Positions 21,739 to 32,764 of a stretch of DNA of 64,000 bases are shown here, one piece after another; within the stretch, counting starts at the first letter, position 1, and the number at the start of each line of letters is the position of its first letter. The notes under the pieces are model-generated. The model was not told the DNA's origin, ran no database searches, and saw nothing but the letters and a program-made list of their open reading frames with translations. The position numbers and the translations under genes were made by a program. The DNA is from Dipteris shenzhenensis. Lineage: Eukaryota; Polypodiophyta; Polypodiopsida; Gleicheniales. The DNA lies in NCBI GenBank assembly GCA_047967505.1, contig CM106540.1; one strand, written 5' to 3'.

Positions 21739-23666
21739 TTTTTTTTAGTGAAAACTTTTGAATGATTATATTACAAGAGTAGCAACCTCAAAATGAGGCA
21801 ACCAAAAGTACATCAGCTGAAAATCTCAGTGTATGCTAAATATACATCATGATGTATGTAGTGCGTCTACAAGCAATCAAAGAAGGATTGCTGCAGAGAA
21901 TGCTTTAAAAAACCAAACGAAGAAAATATGGGATCACCAAAGACTTTACAGTTCCCGTCTATCCATAAAATCCAAAGTGCCCAATAGTGAACCCAAATAA
22001 AGAAAAGATGAAACTTTGGTCTAGGTGGATAAAAACCAAAAAGCCAGAAAAACTTCCCAAAAAGATTAGTCAAGAATCTGGCTCGCAGGTGCTGGAAAAG
22101 AGTATCAATGAACTCATGAGAACATGAACAAAACTAGAATAAATGAGGCACAGTCTCCTGAGGACTCAAGCATCTGTGGCAACGAGTAGGAGCAATGTAT
22201 CTACGAGCCAACATCTGTCCAGATGGAAAAATGCCCAGAAGCACTCGCCAAAAGGAAACCTATTATCGAAGAAGAGTTTTGTAAGCCCAAAGTTGCTTTA
22301 GTCTCTTTCTCCACCACTTGATTGTGCGATGCATTCGCCAAATAGAATTACCTTTCTTTGAAACCCAAGGTTGAGGCAAAAGGATTTTATACAATTCAGG
22401 CACCGTAATTTGAGATACCCTCAAAGGGTGAGAAGAGGACCCTGGTGAAGTCAAAGTCCAATCCTTGAACTTGTCTTGAAGTTCCAAAGGCAGAATCGGA
22501 ACAAAAGGCAAAAGTATATAAGCAATTTATTGCCCATAAAGCACGATAATGAGAGCCCAAGCCATACCGTGTAGCTGCCAAAGAAAAAGGTAGCTTAGAG
22601 CCATCATCCTGAATAACATCAGCAATAGAAGTGATGCCCTTAAAAGAAACAAAATAGGAATGACGAGGTTCTTGTAAAGCCAGTGGAGACCAAAAAAACT
22701 ATTAACCAGTGAATGCTTTCAACTCGCAAGAATTCCCCAGCAAAGATTGTTGAGGAGACCATTTCATCTTAGATGAGAGAGGACGTGCTTCCAATCAAGA
22801 ATCAAACTAGAGACCAAAGGGCAGCCAGGCAAAGTGCCATCGATGTGACCAAATAAGAAATCCCAATAATTGATTTGCCAGTGACCAAAGGCAACAATAC
22901 TGATATGTGTAGCTAGAGATCTAATCATAAGGGCCCAAGGCTAATCACCTTGCAAAAATTGTAGCAACATTTTGTCCCTGTGAGCAAGGATGTGCATCTA
23001 GATATTCATGATGTTCAAACCACCATGCATCTTAGGAGAATAAAGTTAATGCACTGAAAGCAGCCTGATAATTTTTCTGCCATGTTTAGAATGCCAAAAG
23101 ATTTCCTTAATGGCGGACATGAAAGAAGAAAGATCTGCCTTGATAAACATTATCAAAGGCAAGTAAAATTGAATATATGCCACAAGGATGGACTGTACTA
23201 TCCGAAGCCAAACATGCAAAGACCAGGTTAGGCATTTGCTGATTTTCCCAGGCTAAATTAACCATTTGCAGCAAAGTGTGCTTGAGGATATCCCAGAAAG
23301 CAAGAAAAAATTCCACAGTGAGACCATCCATCCGGGAGATTTCCATCTACCACAGGATTTAACAACATCTAACAATTCTCTTTCAGTGAAAGGAATTTCC
23401 AATTCCAAAGCTTGAGCATCAGAGAGGATGGGATGGACATGCTGCAAAAGAAGTTGGCGAGCAGACACAACCTGAGGAGAAAGAATGTCCACATGCCCAA
23501 AATGAGATGAAAAGTGCTACACACAAAAAGCAGCAAGCTCTGAGTGATATGAGGACCAAGAACTATGAGTCATCCGGATCCGACAAATATTGACAGCTTG
23601 TCTTTTGTAATGTAAACTTTTAAAAAATTGCTTGGAAGAGCAACCTTTATCCAAAAAAGCCCTTTG
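21739..23666 (-). mobile_element. LINE-A: minus-strand non-LTR retrotransposon, internally deleted
   Basis: The 3' tail appears on the plus strand as TTTTTTTT at 21739, beside the CA microsatellite. On the minus strand the order is the RT N-terminal part (PFTERELLDVVKSCGRWKSP, 23253-23420; DGLTVEFFLAFWDILK), then RT thumb and C-terminal region, then a zf-RVT-type motif (APTRCHRC, ETVPHLF near 22145-22190). The RT palm with the YADD motif, present in LINE-B, is missing; the deletion junction is near 23220. The 5' end is cut by LINE-B at about 23667. Many stops; inactive. Confidence 0.8.
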
Positions 23667-23676
23667 CCTACACACA

Positions 23677-25951
23677 CACACTTTTTTTTTTAATGAAATC
23701 TTTGATTGATTATATTATATGAGTAGCAACCTCAAAATAAGGTGCTACAATTACATCAACTGAAAATTTTAGTATATGCCAAAAAGACCTCATGATCTAT
23801 GCAACGGGTCTGCAAGTAATCAAAGAAAGATTGCTACAGAGAACGCCTAAAAAAGCCAAACAAAGAGAAAGTAGGATCACCAAAGACTTTACAATTCCTA
23901 TATGTCCATAAAGTCCATAGTGCCCAGTAGCAAACCCAAATGAAGAAAAGATGAAACTCTAGTCTGGATGGATGAAACCCAAATAGCTAGAAGAACTTCC
24001 CAAATGAAACAGATGGGAATCTCACTCGCAAGCACGATCGAAGTAAATCAAAAAACTCACGAGAGCACAGACAATGCCAAAACAAGTGAGGCACAGTCTC
24101 CGAAGAAGCAGAACATCTGTGGCAAAGTGTAGGAGCAATGTGTCAATGAGCTAATAGTTGTCCAGATGGAAACACTTCCAAAAGAACTCGCCAAAGGAAA
24201 ACTTGTTATTGAAACGGTACTTTATAGAACCAAAGTTGCTGTAATATTTTCCTCCACCACTTGGCTGGGCGATGCATTCGCCAAACAGAATCACATCTTT
24301 CTGAAACCCAAGGTTGAGGCAAAAGGATTTTATACAATGCAGGTACAGTAATCTGAGATAGCCTCAAAGCACGAGAAGATGACCCTAGAGAAGTCAAAGT
24401 CCAATCTTCCAGCCAGTCCTAGAGTTTCAAAGGAGGAATCGGAACAAAAGGCGAAAGCATAGAAGTTGTCGCCACAAAGGACAATAATGAGAGCCCAATC
24501 CATATGTAGTGGCTGCTAGAGAAAAGGGGAGATAGTACCAGCATCATCTATAAATTAGCAACCGAGGTGATGCCTTTAAACAAGACAAAGTAGGAACATC
24601 GAGGTTCCTATAAAGCCAAGGGAGGCTGAAAGACTTTTGACCAATAAATGCTTTCAGCTCTCAAAGAATTTCCAAGCAAAGATTGCTATCCATTCCATTC
24701 CAGATGAGAAAGAACATGCTTTCAGTCAAGAAGCAAGCAAGAGACAAAGGGCAACTAGGTAAAGTGCCATTAGTGTAGCCAAAAAAGAAATCCCAGTGAT
24801 CGAGTTGCCAATGACCAAATGCAGAAATACTTATATGAGTGACTAGAGTCCTAATCATAAGAGCCCAAGGTTGATCACCTTGCAGAAATTGCAGCAATAT
24901 TTTTCCCTTATGGGCAAGAATATGAACATGAATATTCGTGATGTTCAATCCACCATGCATCTTGGGAGAACCAATCTAATGCATCAAAAGCAGCGTGAGA
25001 CTTTTTCTGCCATGTTTGGATCGCCATAAGATTTCCATAAAGACAAACAAGAAATATGTAAGATCTGCCTTAGTGAACATGATCAATGGCAAGTAAAATT
25101 GAATATATGCCACAAGAATGGACTGCACTATTCAAAGATGAATGTGCAAAGGCCAGGTTGCCAGTTTCCAATACTCAAGCTTTTTTCGAAGCTTAACCAA
25201 AACCCAATCAGTTTGTTGTCGACGAGTGAGTTTCCACCCCAAAGGGTAACCAAGATGATGAACAAGCTGAGTGGGTGGAATGATATCCCCGAGCCATAAT
25301 AGACTATGCCAGTCTTTGGAATGCAAAGGGAGCAGTAGCCTTTTGAAAATTAACATGAAGACTAGCTGCCAAACCAATGTGATGCATCGAAAGCAACCTG
25401 AGACTTTTTTTACCATGTTTGGATTGCCATAAGATTTCCATAAAGACAAACATGAACGATGTAAGATCTGCCTTAGTGAACATAATCAATGGCAAGTAAA
25501 ATTGAATATATGCCACAAGAATGGACTACACTATTTGAAGATGAATGTGCAAAGGCCAGGTTGCTAGTTTCCAATACTCAAGCTTTTTTCAAAGCTTAGT
25601 CAAAACCTAATCAATTTATTGTCGGCGAGTGAGTTCCCACCCCAAAGGGTAACCAAGATAATGAACAAAGTGAGTGGGTGAAATGACATCCCCAGGCCAT
25701 AATAGACTATGCCAGTCTTTGGAATGCAAAGGGAGCAGCTTAGACTTCTGAAAATTAACATGAAGGCCAGCTGCCAAACCATAAAAAAAGAGGGCCTGCA
25801 TCAAGGTACCAAGATCATGGGGCGTATTCTTCAAGGTAAAGAAAGAATCATCAGCATAAGCTTGAGCAACCATGCGGCAATTAGCATCCAATTCCAAGCC
25901 ATAAAGTGAAACTGTAGCCACAAGATAATTAATTTATTATAGCATAGGATG
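23677..25951 (-). mobile_element. LINE-B, 3' part (RT palm/thumb to poly-A tail)
   Basis: This shares sequence with LINE-A over most of its length and begins with its own poly-T (poly-A of the minus strand) at 23677, next to ACACACAC. The minus-strand RT frame at 25616-25921 contains AQAYADDSFFTLKN, the catalytic YADD box (plus-strand 25843-25866), then GLAAGLHVNFQKSKLLP and LGYPLGWELT, typical LINE RT thumb motifs. A zf-RVT region lies near 24070-24140. The frame is interrupted by Gypsy-A at 25957 and resumes at 34946. Internal stops and a 404-bp tandem duplication make it inactive. Confidence 0.85.
24973..25783 (+). repeat. 404-bp tandem duplication inside LINE-B
   Basis: The segment from AATGCATC (24979) to the RT thumb coding region repeats from 25382 with an offset of 403 bp. 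The copies share ACCATGTTTGGATTGCCATA-like sequence and AAGACTATGCCAGTC near their ends. The duplicated part codes for the RT thumb, so translation would repeat about 134 residues. Confidence 0.9.
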
Positions 25952-25956
25952 AGTAG
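25952..25956 (+). other. Target-site duplication AGTAG (left) of Gypsy-A
   Basis: AGTAG directly precedes the LTR start TGTTATGG and recurs at 34941-34945 directly after the 3' LTR end GGCTAAT. A 5-bp duplication is the expected gypsy integrase footprint. Confidence 0.9.
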
Positions 25957-26927
25957 TGTTATGGATAAATTTATCTAAGGAAAAAGACATTAATATGTGT
26001 GGCAATAGTATAATAAAATATGGTGTGCATAGGGCCCAGGGTTGAGGTGGCAGGGCATGACCATGTGCCACCCTTCCATATAAGAGGACCCATAAGGTGT
26101 AATGTACATAATCCATGGTAGTAATATTATAAAATGTAAGGTGGCATGGCTCCTCCATGTTCCACCCCTCCACATAGGCTTCATTAGTGAGATATGGCTC
26201 AAAGTCCATGGGAGAAATAATATAAAATAAGTGGAGATGGATATTATATTGGGTCATTCCCTCCATATAGGATAGGCTCATGTGGGGGAGGTATAAAAGG
26301 TCTAAGAGAGCAAGTTAAATAATGGGGAAAGTAGGATGAGGTGGCAAGATTCCTTGTGTCAACCCTCCACTTGTCCTCCTAGAGGTTTGAACATATTGTA
26401 AAATTGGGGAGCGACCAAGGGAGTATCATAGACTTGAGATATGGGGCTTGATTTATGTGGAAAAATGAGGCAAAGAGTCGTCACACACAATTGAAAGTGC
26501 GTAACCACCTAGCCTACATGGGAGACTTTTCCACACACACCATACATGTGGGAGAATACATTTATTGGGAGAGAGCCCCTCTCTTGGCTATAAAAGGAGG
26601 GGGCTATTCCTTGATGAGACACGCTCATTCTTGTAAAGCCACTTAGCTAGTACTTTGATTTCTCCCTTCTCTTTCTTTCAAAATAAAGCATGGTCCTCTT
26701 CCCTTGATGTCTCCATCTTTACATTCCTCCTTCCATCATGTACATGCTTCTCTTCCCCCTCTCCCTTTCCCCTTGTGTCATAGTCTCCCTCTTCATTCCC
26801 TCCCCTTCTAATTCCTTTTTCCTACCCATGATAACGTTTCGCCCTCACGTTCTCCTTCCCTCTATGGCCCTTGAGCATCACTATGCTTAGCCTCTAGCCT
26901 CTGGTCCTGATTTCTTTTCCGGCTAAT
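25957..26927 (+). repeat. Gypsy-A 5' LTR
   Basis: 971 bp, beginning TGTTATGGATAAATTT and ending TCCGGCTAAT, so the 3' terminus is not the usual CA. It matches the 3' LTR throughout, with scattered substitutions and small indels, including an extra GTGTGTGTTTGTATG-like stretch in the 3' copy. This divergence indicates an insertion that is not recent. It carries a promoter with a TATA box. Confidence 0.92.
26589..26595 (+). promoter_or_regulatory. TATA box of the Gypsy-A 5' LTR
   Basis: GGCTATAAAAGGAGGGGG is a strong plant TATA box in the U3 part of the LTR. Transcription would start roughly 30 bp downstream, near 26620. The same element in the 3' LTR is at 34602-34608 and could fire outward into the LINE and toward the 3' end of the TPR-like gene. 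Confidence 0.8.
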
Positions 26928-26932
26928 AGAAG

Positions 26933-26949
26933 TGGTGTGGCTGTTGGGA
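26933..26949 (+). other. Candidate primer-binding site of Gypsy-A
   Basis: TGGTGTGGCTGTTGGGA starts 5 bp after the 5' LTR. It resembles the tRNA-Asp-type site TGGCGCCGTTGCCGGGGA found in several plant gypsy groups, with C-to-T-type differences. The tRNA assignment is inference. Confidence 0.5.
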
Positions 26950-28316
26950 TCAAAATCTCCACGGCTAGTGGTATAAAATCTGTTACTCCTACGACTGGAT
27001 GCAGCACTGCGGCCTCTTTTGTGCGTAGTTCTCTTCTTTTGCACCTCTAAACTGTGTGCCTTCCCTATCTCTACAGCTGCAAAACCTCCCTGCTTCTGTA
27101 CTTTCTCAGTCTGCCTGCTTTCTACTCATGGTTCCTACGTGTATTCTGGCCGGCCAATCTTCTGCTCGTACCGGTCGCATCTGCAGAGCTGTACCATCTG
27201 TGCTCCTTCTGAGTTCCTGCATGCGAATTCGATTTGTACGTGTACTGTGTTCACCTACACAACACTTTTCTGGGCTGCTACGTCTTCTGGTCGTGGACAG
27301 TTTTTCTGAGTTTCTACAAAACTGTAACAGCAGATCCCGCGTCCCCGCTCTCTCTTCTCTTCTTCTTCTCCTCCTCTTTCTCTTCTCCTCTCCTCTCCTC
27401 TCTTTTTATTGAAGAGTAGGATTTGAACCCAAGACCTCCCCCTTCACCAAAGGGAGACTTATCATTGGGCCAACAAGTTGGAAGTGATGAAAATGTAATG
27501 ATTTTTGTTTATATATTGAAATCTCGGGAACTATAACTCTCTAACTGTGGGGAGTTTACTCTTGTTGTAAAAAGCAAAAGTACTTCATTTCATGTGCTCT
27601 ATTCACATCTCTTGCTAGATCGCTGATTTGGAACTTTTCCAAGTCCACTTCACGGACACACGCCACATGAGGAGGGTGGATATTTATGTCACTTCTCGAC
27701 GAGTTTAAGGATTTGGTGCCTGGTCCTTCGCTCATTACGGCTACCAATTGGCGAGATCTCTTTCTTAATCTTCATATTAACCTTCAACGGCTGATTGTCT
27801 AGTGCATTGTTCAAGGAGACGATGGGTGGGATGATACAATGTAGATAGTTCAAGGTGAAGATCTATTGATACGCTGGGAGAACTTTGATTTTAATTCTAC
27901 TCATTGTGCAGTGATCAAGCTACTTGCTACTTCGGAGGTAATTAAAAGGGTGTCCTTCATCGAAGGGTGGGATGCTCCCCAAGCTTGGGGGGATATTTGA
28001 TGCATCTGCTTGTTAATTCCTGTGGATAAGCTCGTCTTGAATGGTTTATTCTCAATCTCACTACAAAGGTTTCTAGGCCTCGGATATGGTTGGTAATGTT
28101 TCGACCAAGGAATCCATTTGTACATAATCAACCTTTTGTGCCTCATTTCGAGCTTCAAGTTGTAATTCTTTTTTGTCTAAAGATAAACTATCAACAAAGG
28201 ATTGCAAGTTTATTTAGTGCTGAACATTTGGCTCAAGTGTTGAATTCTCCCCACCCTCTCCTTCTACCTATCTTGGACTACCGAGAAACTTGGGATGTCT
28301 GAATTTTAGTCTTGGT
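26950..28316 (+). other. Gypsy-A long leader with an unrecognised decayed frame
   Basis: A 1.4-kb stretch between the primer-binding site and the upstream RNase H. At 27419-27482 the minus strand reads like a tRNA-derived sequence (GGTTCAAATCC T-arm and TTGGCCCAATGATAAG D-arm). Around 27740-28310 one frame keeps recognisable but broken peptide (ATNWRDLFLNLHINLQR, WENFDFNSTHC, FIEGWDAPQAWGDI) with several stops, suggesting a decayed extra ORF. I do not recognise it. Confidence 0.45.
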
Positions 28317-28716
28317 GTGATGACATCTTGGATCCTTCAATTTGATGGAGCTTACAAACCTTCTACTAAGGCTGCTAGCGTGGGTGTGAAGCTCATTTCA
28401 CCGAGTAGTGAGAAGTATTGTTATAGCAAGTCTACACCTGCAAGTACATGCAACCAAGCTGAGTACTCGGCACTCATTTTTGGGCTACAAAAAGCACAAG
28501 AGCATCACGTCAAGCAACTTGAAGTGCAAGGAGATTCTCAACTAGTGTGTGAATAAGTTAGTGGAAGGTGGAAGGTGCAGAGCAAAGGCTTGGTTCCATG
28601 ACATCAACAAGCATTGGAACTTTGCAACCAATTTGAAGAGGTAAAAATTCAACATATCCCTCGAGCTCAAAATCTAGTTGCTGATTTCTTGGCACGTGAA
28701 GCTTGTACTTCAATCA
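28317..28716 (+). pseudogene. RNase H domain upstream of gag (Gypsy-A, archaeal/RVT_3-like)
   Basis: The frame from about ATG 28317 (MTSWILQFDGAYKPS) has all four RNase H acidic motifs: FDGA, NQAEYSALIFGL, EVQGDSQLV and, after two stops, IPRAQNLVADFLA. This is the layout of an additional RNase H of the aRNH/RVT_3 type known from Tat-lineage gypsy elements and from plant LINE-derived genes. It is distinct from the normal gypsy RNase H at 32040-32610, which is also present. The frame is broken by TAA 28554 and TGA 28599. The role would be degradation of RNA in RNA:DNA hybrids during reverse transcription. Its place before gag is unusual. Confidence 0.8.
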
Positions 28717-28770
28717 TGCATGACGCGAGTGGAAGCACCACCCCAACAAAGCTGCAAGCCATGAAGGAGG

Positions 28771-28918
28771 GTGATCATTTGTAAGGAATGCAAAAGTTAT
28801 GGTCATCATGAGACTAAGTGTTGGGCATACTTGATACGAGTTCACCGACTTCGGAAGATCATCAAAAAGGTCCTAAAGGACATTGCTCAAAAGAAGGATG
28901 CCAGACCGTGCACCCCTT
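28771..28918 (+). pseudogene. CCHC zinc knuckle after the upstream RNase H
   Basis: In a frame shifted by one from the RNase H, VIICKECKSYGHHETKCW forms a C-x2-C-x4-H-x4-C knuckle (28780-28821). It is followed by a basic helix-like tail (YLIRVHRLRKIIKKVLKD) and a stop near 28918. It is separate from the gag knuckle at 30181. Knuckles of this type bind RNA. Either it belonged to the same reading unit as the RNase H or it came from another gag. Confidence 0.7.
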
Positions 28919-29289
28919 GAAGAAATAGGATGGCGACTACAAGAACTAGAAGAAGCTGAAGGTGATGTGCAAGCTCTCCAACTGTTGACATTTGTCATGG
29001 CATTCTTGTTTGCCTTGATGAACAACCTCATGCAGCACCGTGTCTCTAACCCTCGCTTGTAAAGATGGATGTGATATCATGAGGGTTGGTCCTTTTAAGA
29101 TTGTCTATGTGCTATTCTATGCTGAAGATTTTTCCCATGTAGTATTTCACAATACACTAGTCACACCCTACCCTGCCTATGTATGCTTTATGGATGTATC
29201 TTCACCCGATTTTCAATTCAAGCTTCCTCTTTCTATTGTTTGTCCATAGATAAGCCTTGTCTTGCCTCTCTCTTTTACATCTTCTAAGC

Positions 29290-30236
29290 ATGGCTGACAT
29301 TCTCGTGTTTTGTGGACGGGTGGAAGAAAATCCAAATGAGTATCTTGTGGCCTTCAAGCGCCATTGTGTTTCTCTCAACTTTCTTACTGAAGATAGATGG
29401 CTGTTGGTTCTTCCCACATTTCTAGAGGGTTTGTCTCAAGTGTGGTATGAGAAGTAGGCCGAAGACGTTCGCCAAAGCTGGCCAAGGTTGACAGTAGTGA
29501 TAATTGAGTATTTCAGCAAAGAAGAGGAGCCGAAGAATGTGTACTTGCAGATGGCAAACTTGAAGCAGTCAGAAGGTGAGATGACGCGTCAATATGTGGA
29601 TCAAGCGGCCGTGCTCCTGGACTGTTTAATTGCCACGTAGGAGGAAAATGCCGGATTTCAAGCTGGAATGACTCAGCGTGTGTTGGGCTACCTTGTAGCA
29701 GGAGCAAGTGACGAATTCTGCCTCAAGCTTAAATGGGAGAATCCAGAAACTATGGTGCTAGCACATGAGATTGCTCAAAAGTTTGATAAAGTTCAGTCTG
29801 ACCCTGCTTCAAAGAAGACGATTATCCCTCCGCAACCCCCTTAATTCCTGCAACAACAACCTCGGGGGATCTAACTCAGGGGCATACCCCCACCCCTCAT
29901 CAGGGATGTATCCACCACCTCCACCTCAAACGTATGGTCCTCCCTTAGATGCTTACCCTCAACAAGGTGTATATTCTCACCCTCCGCCTCGAAGATTTTC
30001 CCAACCTTGCCCACGAGCCCCCCTCCTTTCTACTCCCTCGGCCCCTCCAGCTAAAGAGGTCCCCCCTGCAACAGAACCTGGAGTCAATGACCTAGCCAAG
30101 TTGTTAAATGATCTTCGGCTTGAGATGGTGGGCATCAAAAATCAAGCCAACCGCCCTCCAAGAGACCGTGCTAATGTTGTATGCTACGAGTGCCACTAAA
30201 AAGGTCATTATCGCACAGAATGTCCCAATATTCCAA
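29290..30236 (+). pseudogene. Gypsy-A gag with CCHC knuckle (broken)
   Basis: ATG 29290 opens MADILVFCGRVEENPNEYL, a retrotransposon Gag domain with WLLVLPTFLEGLSQVWYEK. It is interrupted by TAG at 29455 and 29638 and by frameshifts. A Pro-rich linker (29870-30060) precedes ANVVCYECH and KGHYRTECPN (about 30175-30230), whose knuckle is split by TAA 30196. It encoded the virus-like particle protein. The stop inside the knuckle shows it could not package RNA. A further 29,040-29,250 stretch before gag is unassigned. Confidence 0.85.
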
Positions 30237-30351
30237 GGGTGAATCTTCTAAGTGAACCAAGCACTGAGGATTCTGACGTTGAGATCCTTGACCTTCGGAG
30301 ACTACCTCGGACCCCTCTCTAAACCATGGACCGGGCCGCCCCAGGAAGAAG

Positions 30352-30975
30352 GTGTCCTTCTCAGAGCCCTCAGATGCTGAGATGGCAGACCCACCAACCG
30401 AGAAGACTAAAAGGTCCCGCAGGAGTAAGTGGTCACCCTCGGATTTTCCCATCGACTCAGGGCAAGAAGACTGTTTGGTCATTCAGGACCTTGCTCATCG
30501 TTCTTTGAGCATCACGTTCCCTCAACTAATAGCATTAAGCCCTAAGGTGAGACGTGAGCTACAGCAAGGGCTCTTAACAAGGAGGTACAAGAAAAAGGGA
30601 AAGGTAAGAGAGGTATCTTCTATCTCTAAAGAAATTGATCGGCACCCACATACAGTCAATGTCATCATAGATAATTGCCGTGTCAAAAATATGTGTGTTG
30701 ATGGGGGAGCTGCATGTAATATCATGGTGCCCCGAATCATGAAGAAATTGAATTTGAAATGTACAAGGCGTTTCTCCACTCGAATCAAGGTAGCAAATGG
30801 TCAACAACTCGCCACCTTGGGAGTCATTGAGGATTTGCCCATCACTGTCAATGGGTTGATGACCACCGTCAATTTCTATGTAGTGGACATTAAAGATACA
30901 GGCAGGAGTTACCCAGCCATACTCGGGAGACCATGGTTGAGAAAGAGTGATGCAGTTAGCTATTGGAAGACATGA
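30352..30975 (+). pseudogene. Gypsy-A linker and retropepsin protease
   Basis: After a Ser/Glu-rich linker, the frame has SLSITFPQLIALSPKVRRE, VNVIIDNCRVKNMCVDGG and GGAACNIMVPR, then AILGRPWLRK. D-G-G in VDGGAA is the retropepsin catalytic site, and AILGRPWL is the conserved C-terminal element. The 207-residue frame is open and ends at TGA 30975, so the gag-pol junction is broken. Gypsy-B's protease shares the same layout and the preceding QLIALSPK motif, so the two elements are related. Confidence 0.85.
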
Positions 30976-31253
30976 CACATGTCTTTTGGTGCTTCTAAGG
31001 AGACAATCCCGATGCAACCCGGTGCCACGGAACCGGAAGAAGAAGAGGAGCAAGACAGTGATACTCTCTCATCCTCGGTGTTTGAATCAATGGAAGAATC
31101 AGACGGGGGGGAGGAATTCTCAGAGGAGGAAGTTTACATGATGGGGGTGTCTCCGACCCCGCCACCTGCAAAAAAGGTAACAGCTAGTCCTCAACAGCTT
31201 GAATCTATGCTTCCCCAAACCTCACTCCAAGTGAGAAAGACGAGTTCCTAGAA

Positions 31254-32006
31254 ATGTTCAAAGATTTCCCTGACCTCTTTGCAACTAGCTACCACCACAT
31301 TTGCCATGTGACTGCCATAGAGCACATGATAGAGCTGAAGCCTGCTGATGCGAAGCCTGTGGCTCAGAAGTATCAGAGATTAGGGCCCCTACAGAGCGAT
31401 GCTTTGCGCTCGGAGTTGCAGAAGCTTGTAGAAGCTAGGTTTATTGTTCCGATTCACAATATTGAATGGGTTTCACTAGTGGTAGTCACCCCAAAGAAAA
31501 ACCACAAGTAGCGGGTCTGCATCGACTATAAGAAACTCAATGCAGCCACCAAGAGGGACCATCATCCTCTTCCCTTTCAAGACCTCATTCTTGAGAAGGT
31601 AAGTGGTCATGAGATGTATACTTTCTGTGATGGTTACTCTGGTTTTTATCAAATCAGAATTACCGAAGAAGATGTGCTTGAAACCACATTTGCCACACCC
31701 TGGGGCACATTTGCATTCAAAGTAATGCCATTTGGCCTCACCAATGCTTTTGCTACCTTTCAAAGATTTATGCAGATGGTGTTTGCTTCTTATTTGGGGG
31801 ATTTCTTGGAGGTGTTTTTAGATGATTTTTGTATATTCTTGTCACGTAAGGAGCGCATCATGAAGGTTAGGTTGGCCTTCCAAAGGGTCAATGATGCGAA
31901 TGGCAGTCTCAACCCAGAGAAATGCACCATTGAAGCCACTCAAGGGATGTTACTGGGACATATTGTCTCATCCGAGGATATCAAGCCTCTGACCCTGAGA
32001 AGGTAG
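31254..32006 (+). pseudogene. Gypsy-A reverse transcriptase (broken)
   Basis: Motifs occur in order: IEHMIELKPADAKPVAQKY, WVSLVVVTPKKNHK then a stop (31509-31511, TAG where TGG is expected) and RVCIDYKKLNAATKRDHHP, TFCDGYSGFYQIRI, TFAFKVMPFGLTNAFATFQ, FLEVFLDDFCIF. FLDD is the catalytic box of gypsy RTs (YVDD/FLDD type). The thumb follows (LNPEKC, LLGHIVS). It copied the element's RNA. A frame change near 31997 separates it from the RNase H. Confidence 0.9.
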
Positions 32007-32680
32007 AAGCCATCCTCAAGCTCTCCCCACCAACAGCCAAATGTCAGGTACGCTCATTTGTCAATCTAGCAGGATACTATCGCGGCTTCATTGATCAATA
32101 TGATGCTTTGACACGACCCATGACTATGCTATTAAAAGATGGGGTTGATTTCTCTTGGGATGAGGATTGTGATCGTGCATTTGCACAAATCAAGAATGCT
32201 CTCCCTTTAGAGCCCATTCTATGAAATCCAGATTGGTCAAAGACTTTCTATATCAATTGGTGAGCACACTCTGGCAGGTATTCTTCTCCAGCAAGGGGAG
32301 GATCGGTTCATGTATCCCGTTCGATTTGCTTCTCGACAATTGCTCAACACTAAGTGACGCTATGCAGAGGCTGATAAGCGTGCCTTGTCTTTGGTGTTCT
32401 GCATTCAGAAATTTAAGCATTATGTGGTTGGAAAGTCCTTCATTATACTCACTAGCACTGGTCTTGCAAAGCAGGTTCTTCAATCACTAAATCCCATGGG
32501 CCAGTTGGCCAAATAGTTGGCAGTTCTATAAGAATATGATTTTTCTTTCAAAATTGTAAAAGGGGGTTGTTCCAACTTGAAGAATGCTTTGGTTGATTTA
32601 GAGGAGTGCCTTGATGTAACCCTTGTAGTAGCCATAGAAGTTGGGGATCCCTGGTATGGTGGATCTTCAGGTCTCTAACT
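32007..32680 (+). pseudogene. Gypsy-A RT connection and gypsy-type RNase H (broken)
   Basis: The stretch carries VRSFVNLAGYYRGFIDQYD, LLKDGVDFSWDEDCDRAF and, further on, RYAEADKRALSLVFCIQKF and KHYVVGKSFIILTS, the standard gypsy RNase H and its surrounding connection. Stops and frameshifts (for example TGA near 32224) break it into several frames. Its presence shows that the RNase H at 28.3 kb is an additional copy. Confidence 0.8.
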
Positions 32681-32764
32681 GCTTTCTCCTTTCCTCCAGA
32701 AAGTACTAGCTATGAGAGAAAGAAGATCCGCAGAGATAGTAGATGCTACACCCTCTTTGATGGG

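Noticed and set aside
27419-27482. tRNA-like sequence on the minus strand
   Set aside because: T and D arms are suggestive, but the anticodon arm does not form properly and the acceptor stem is lacking; not a tRNA gene.
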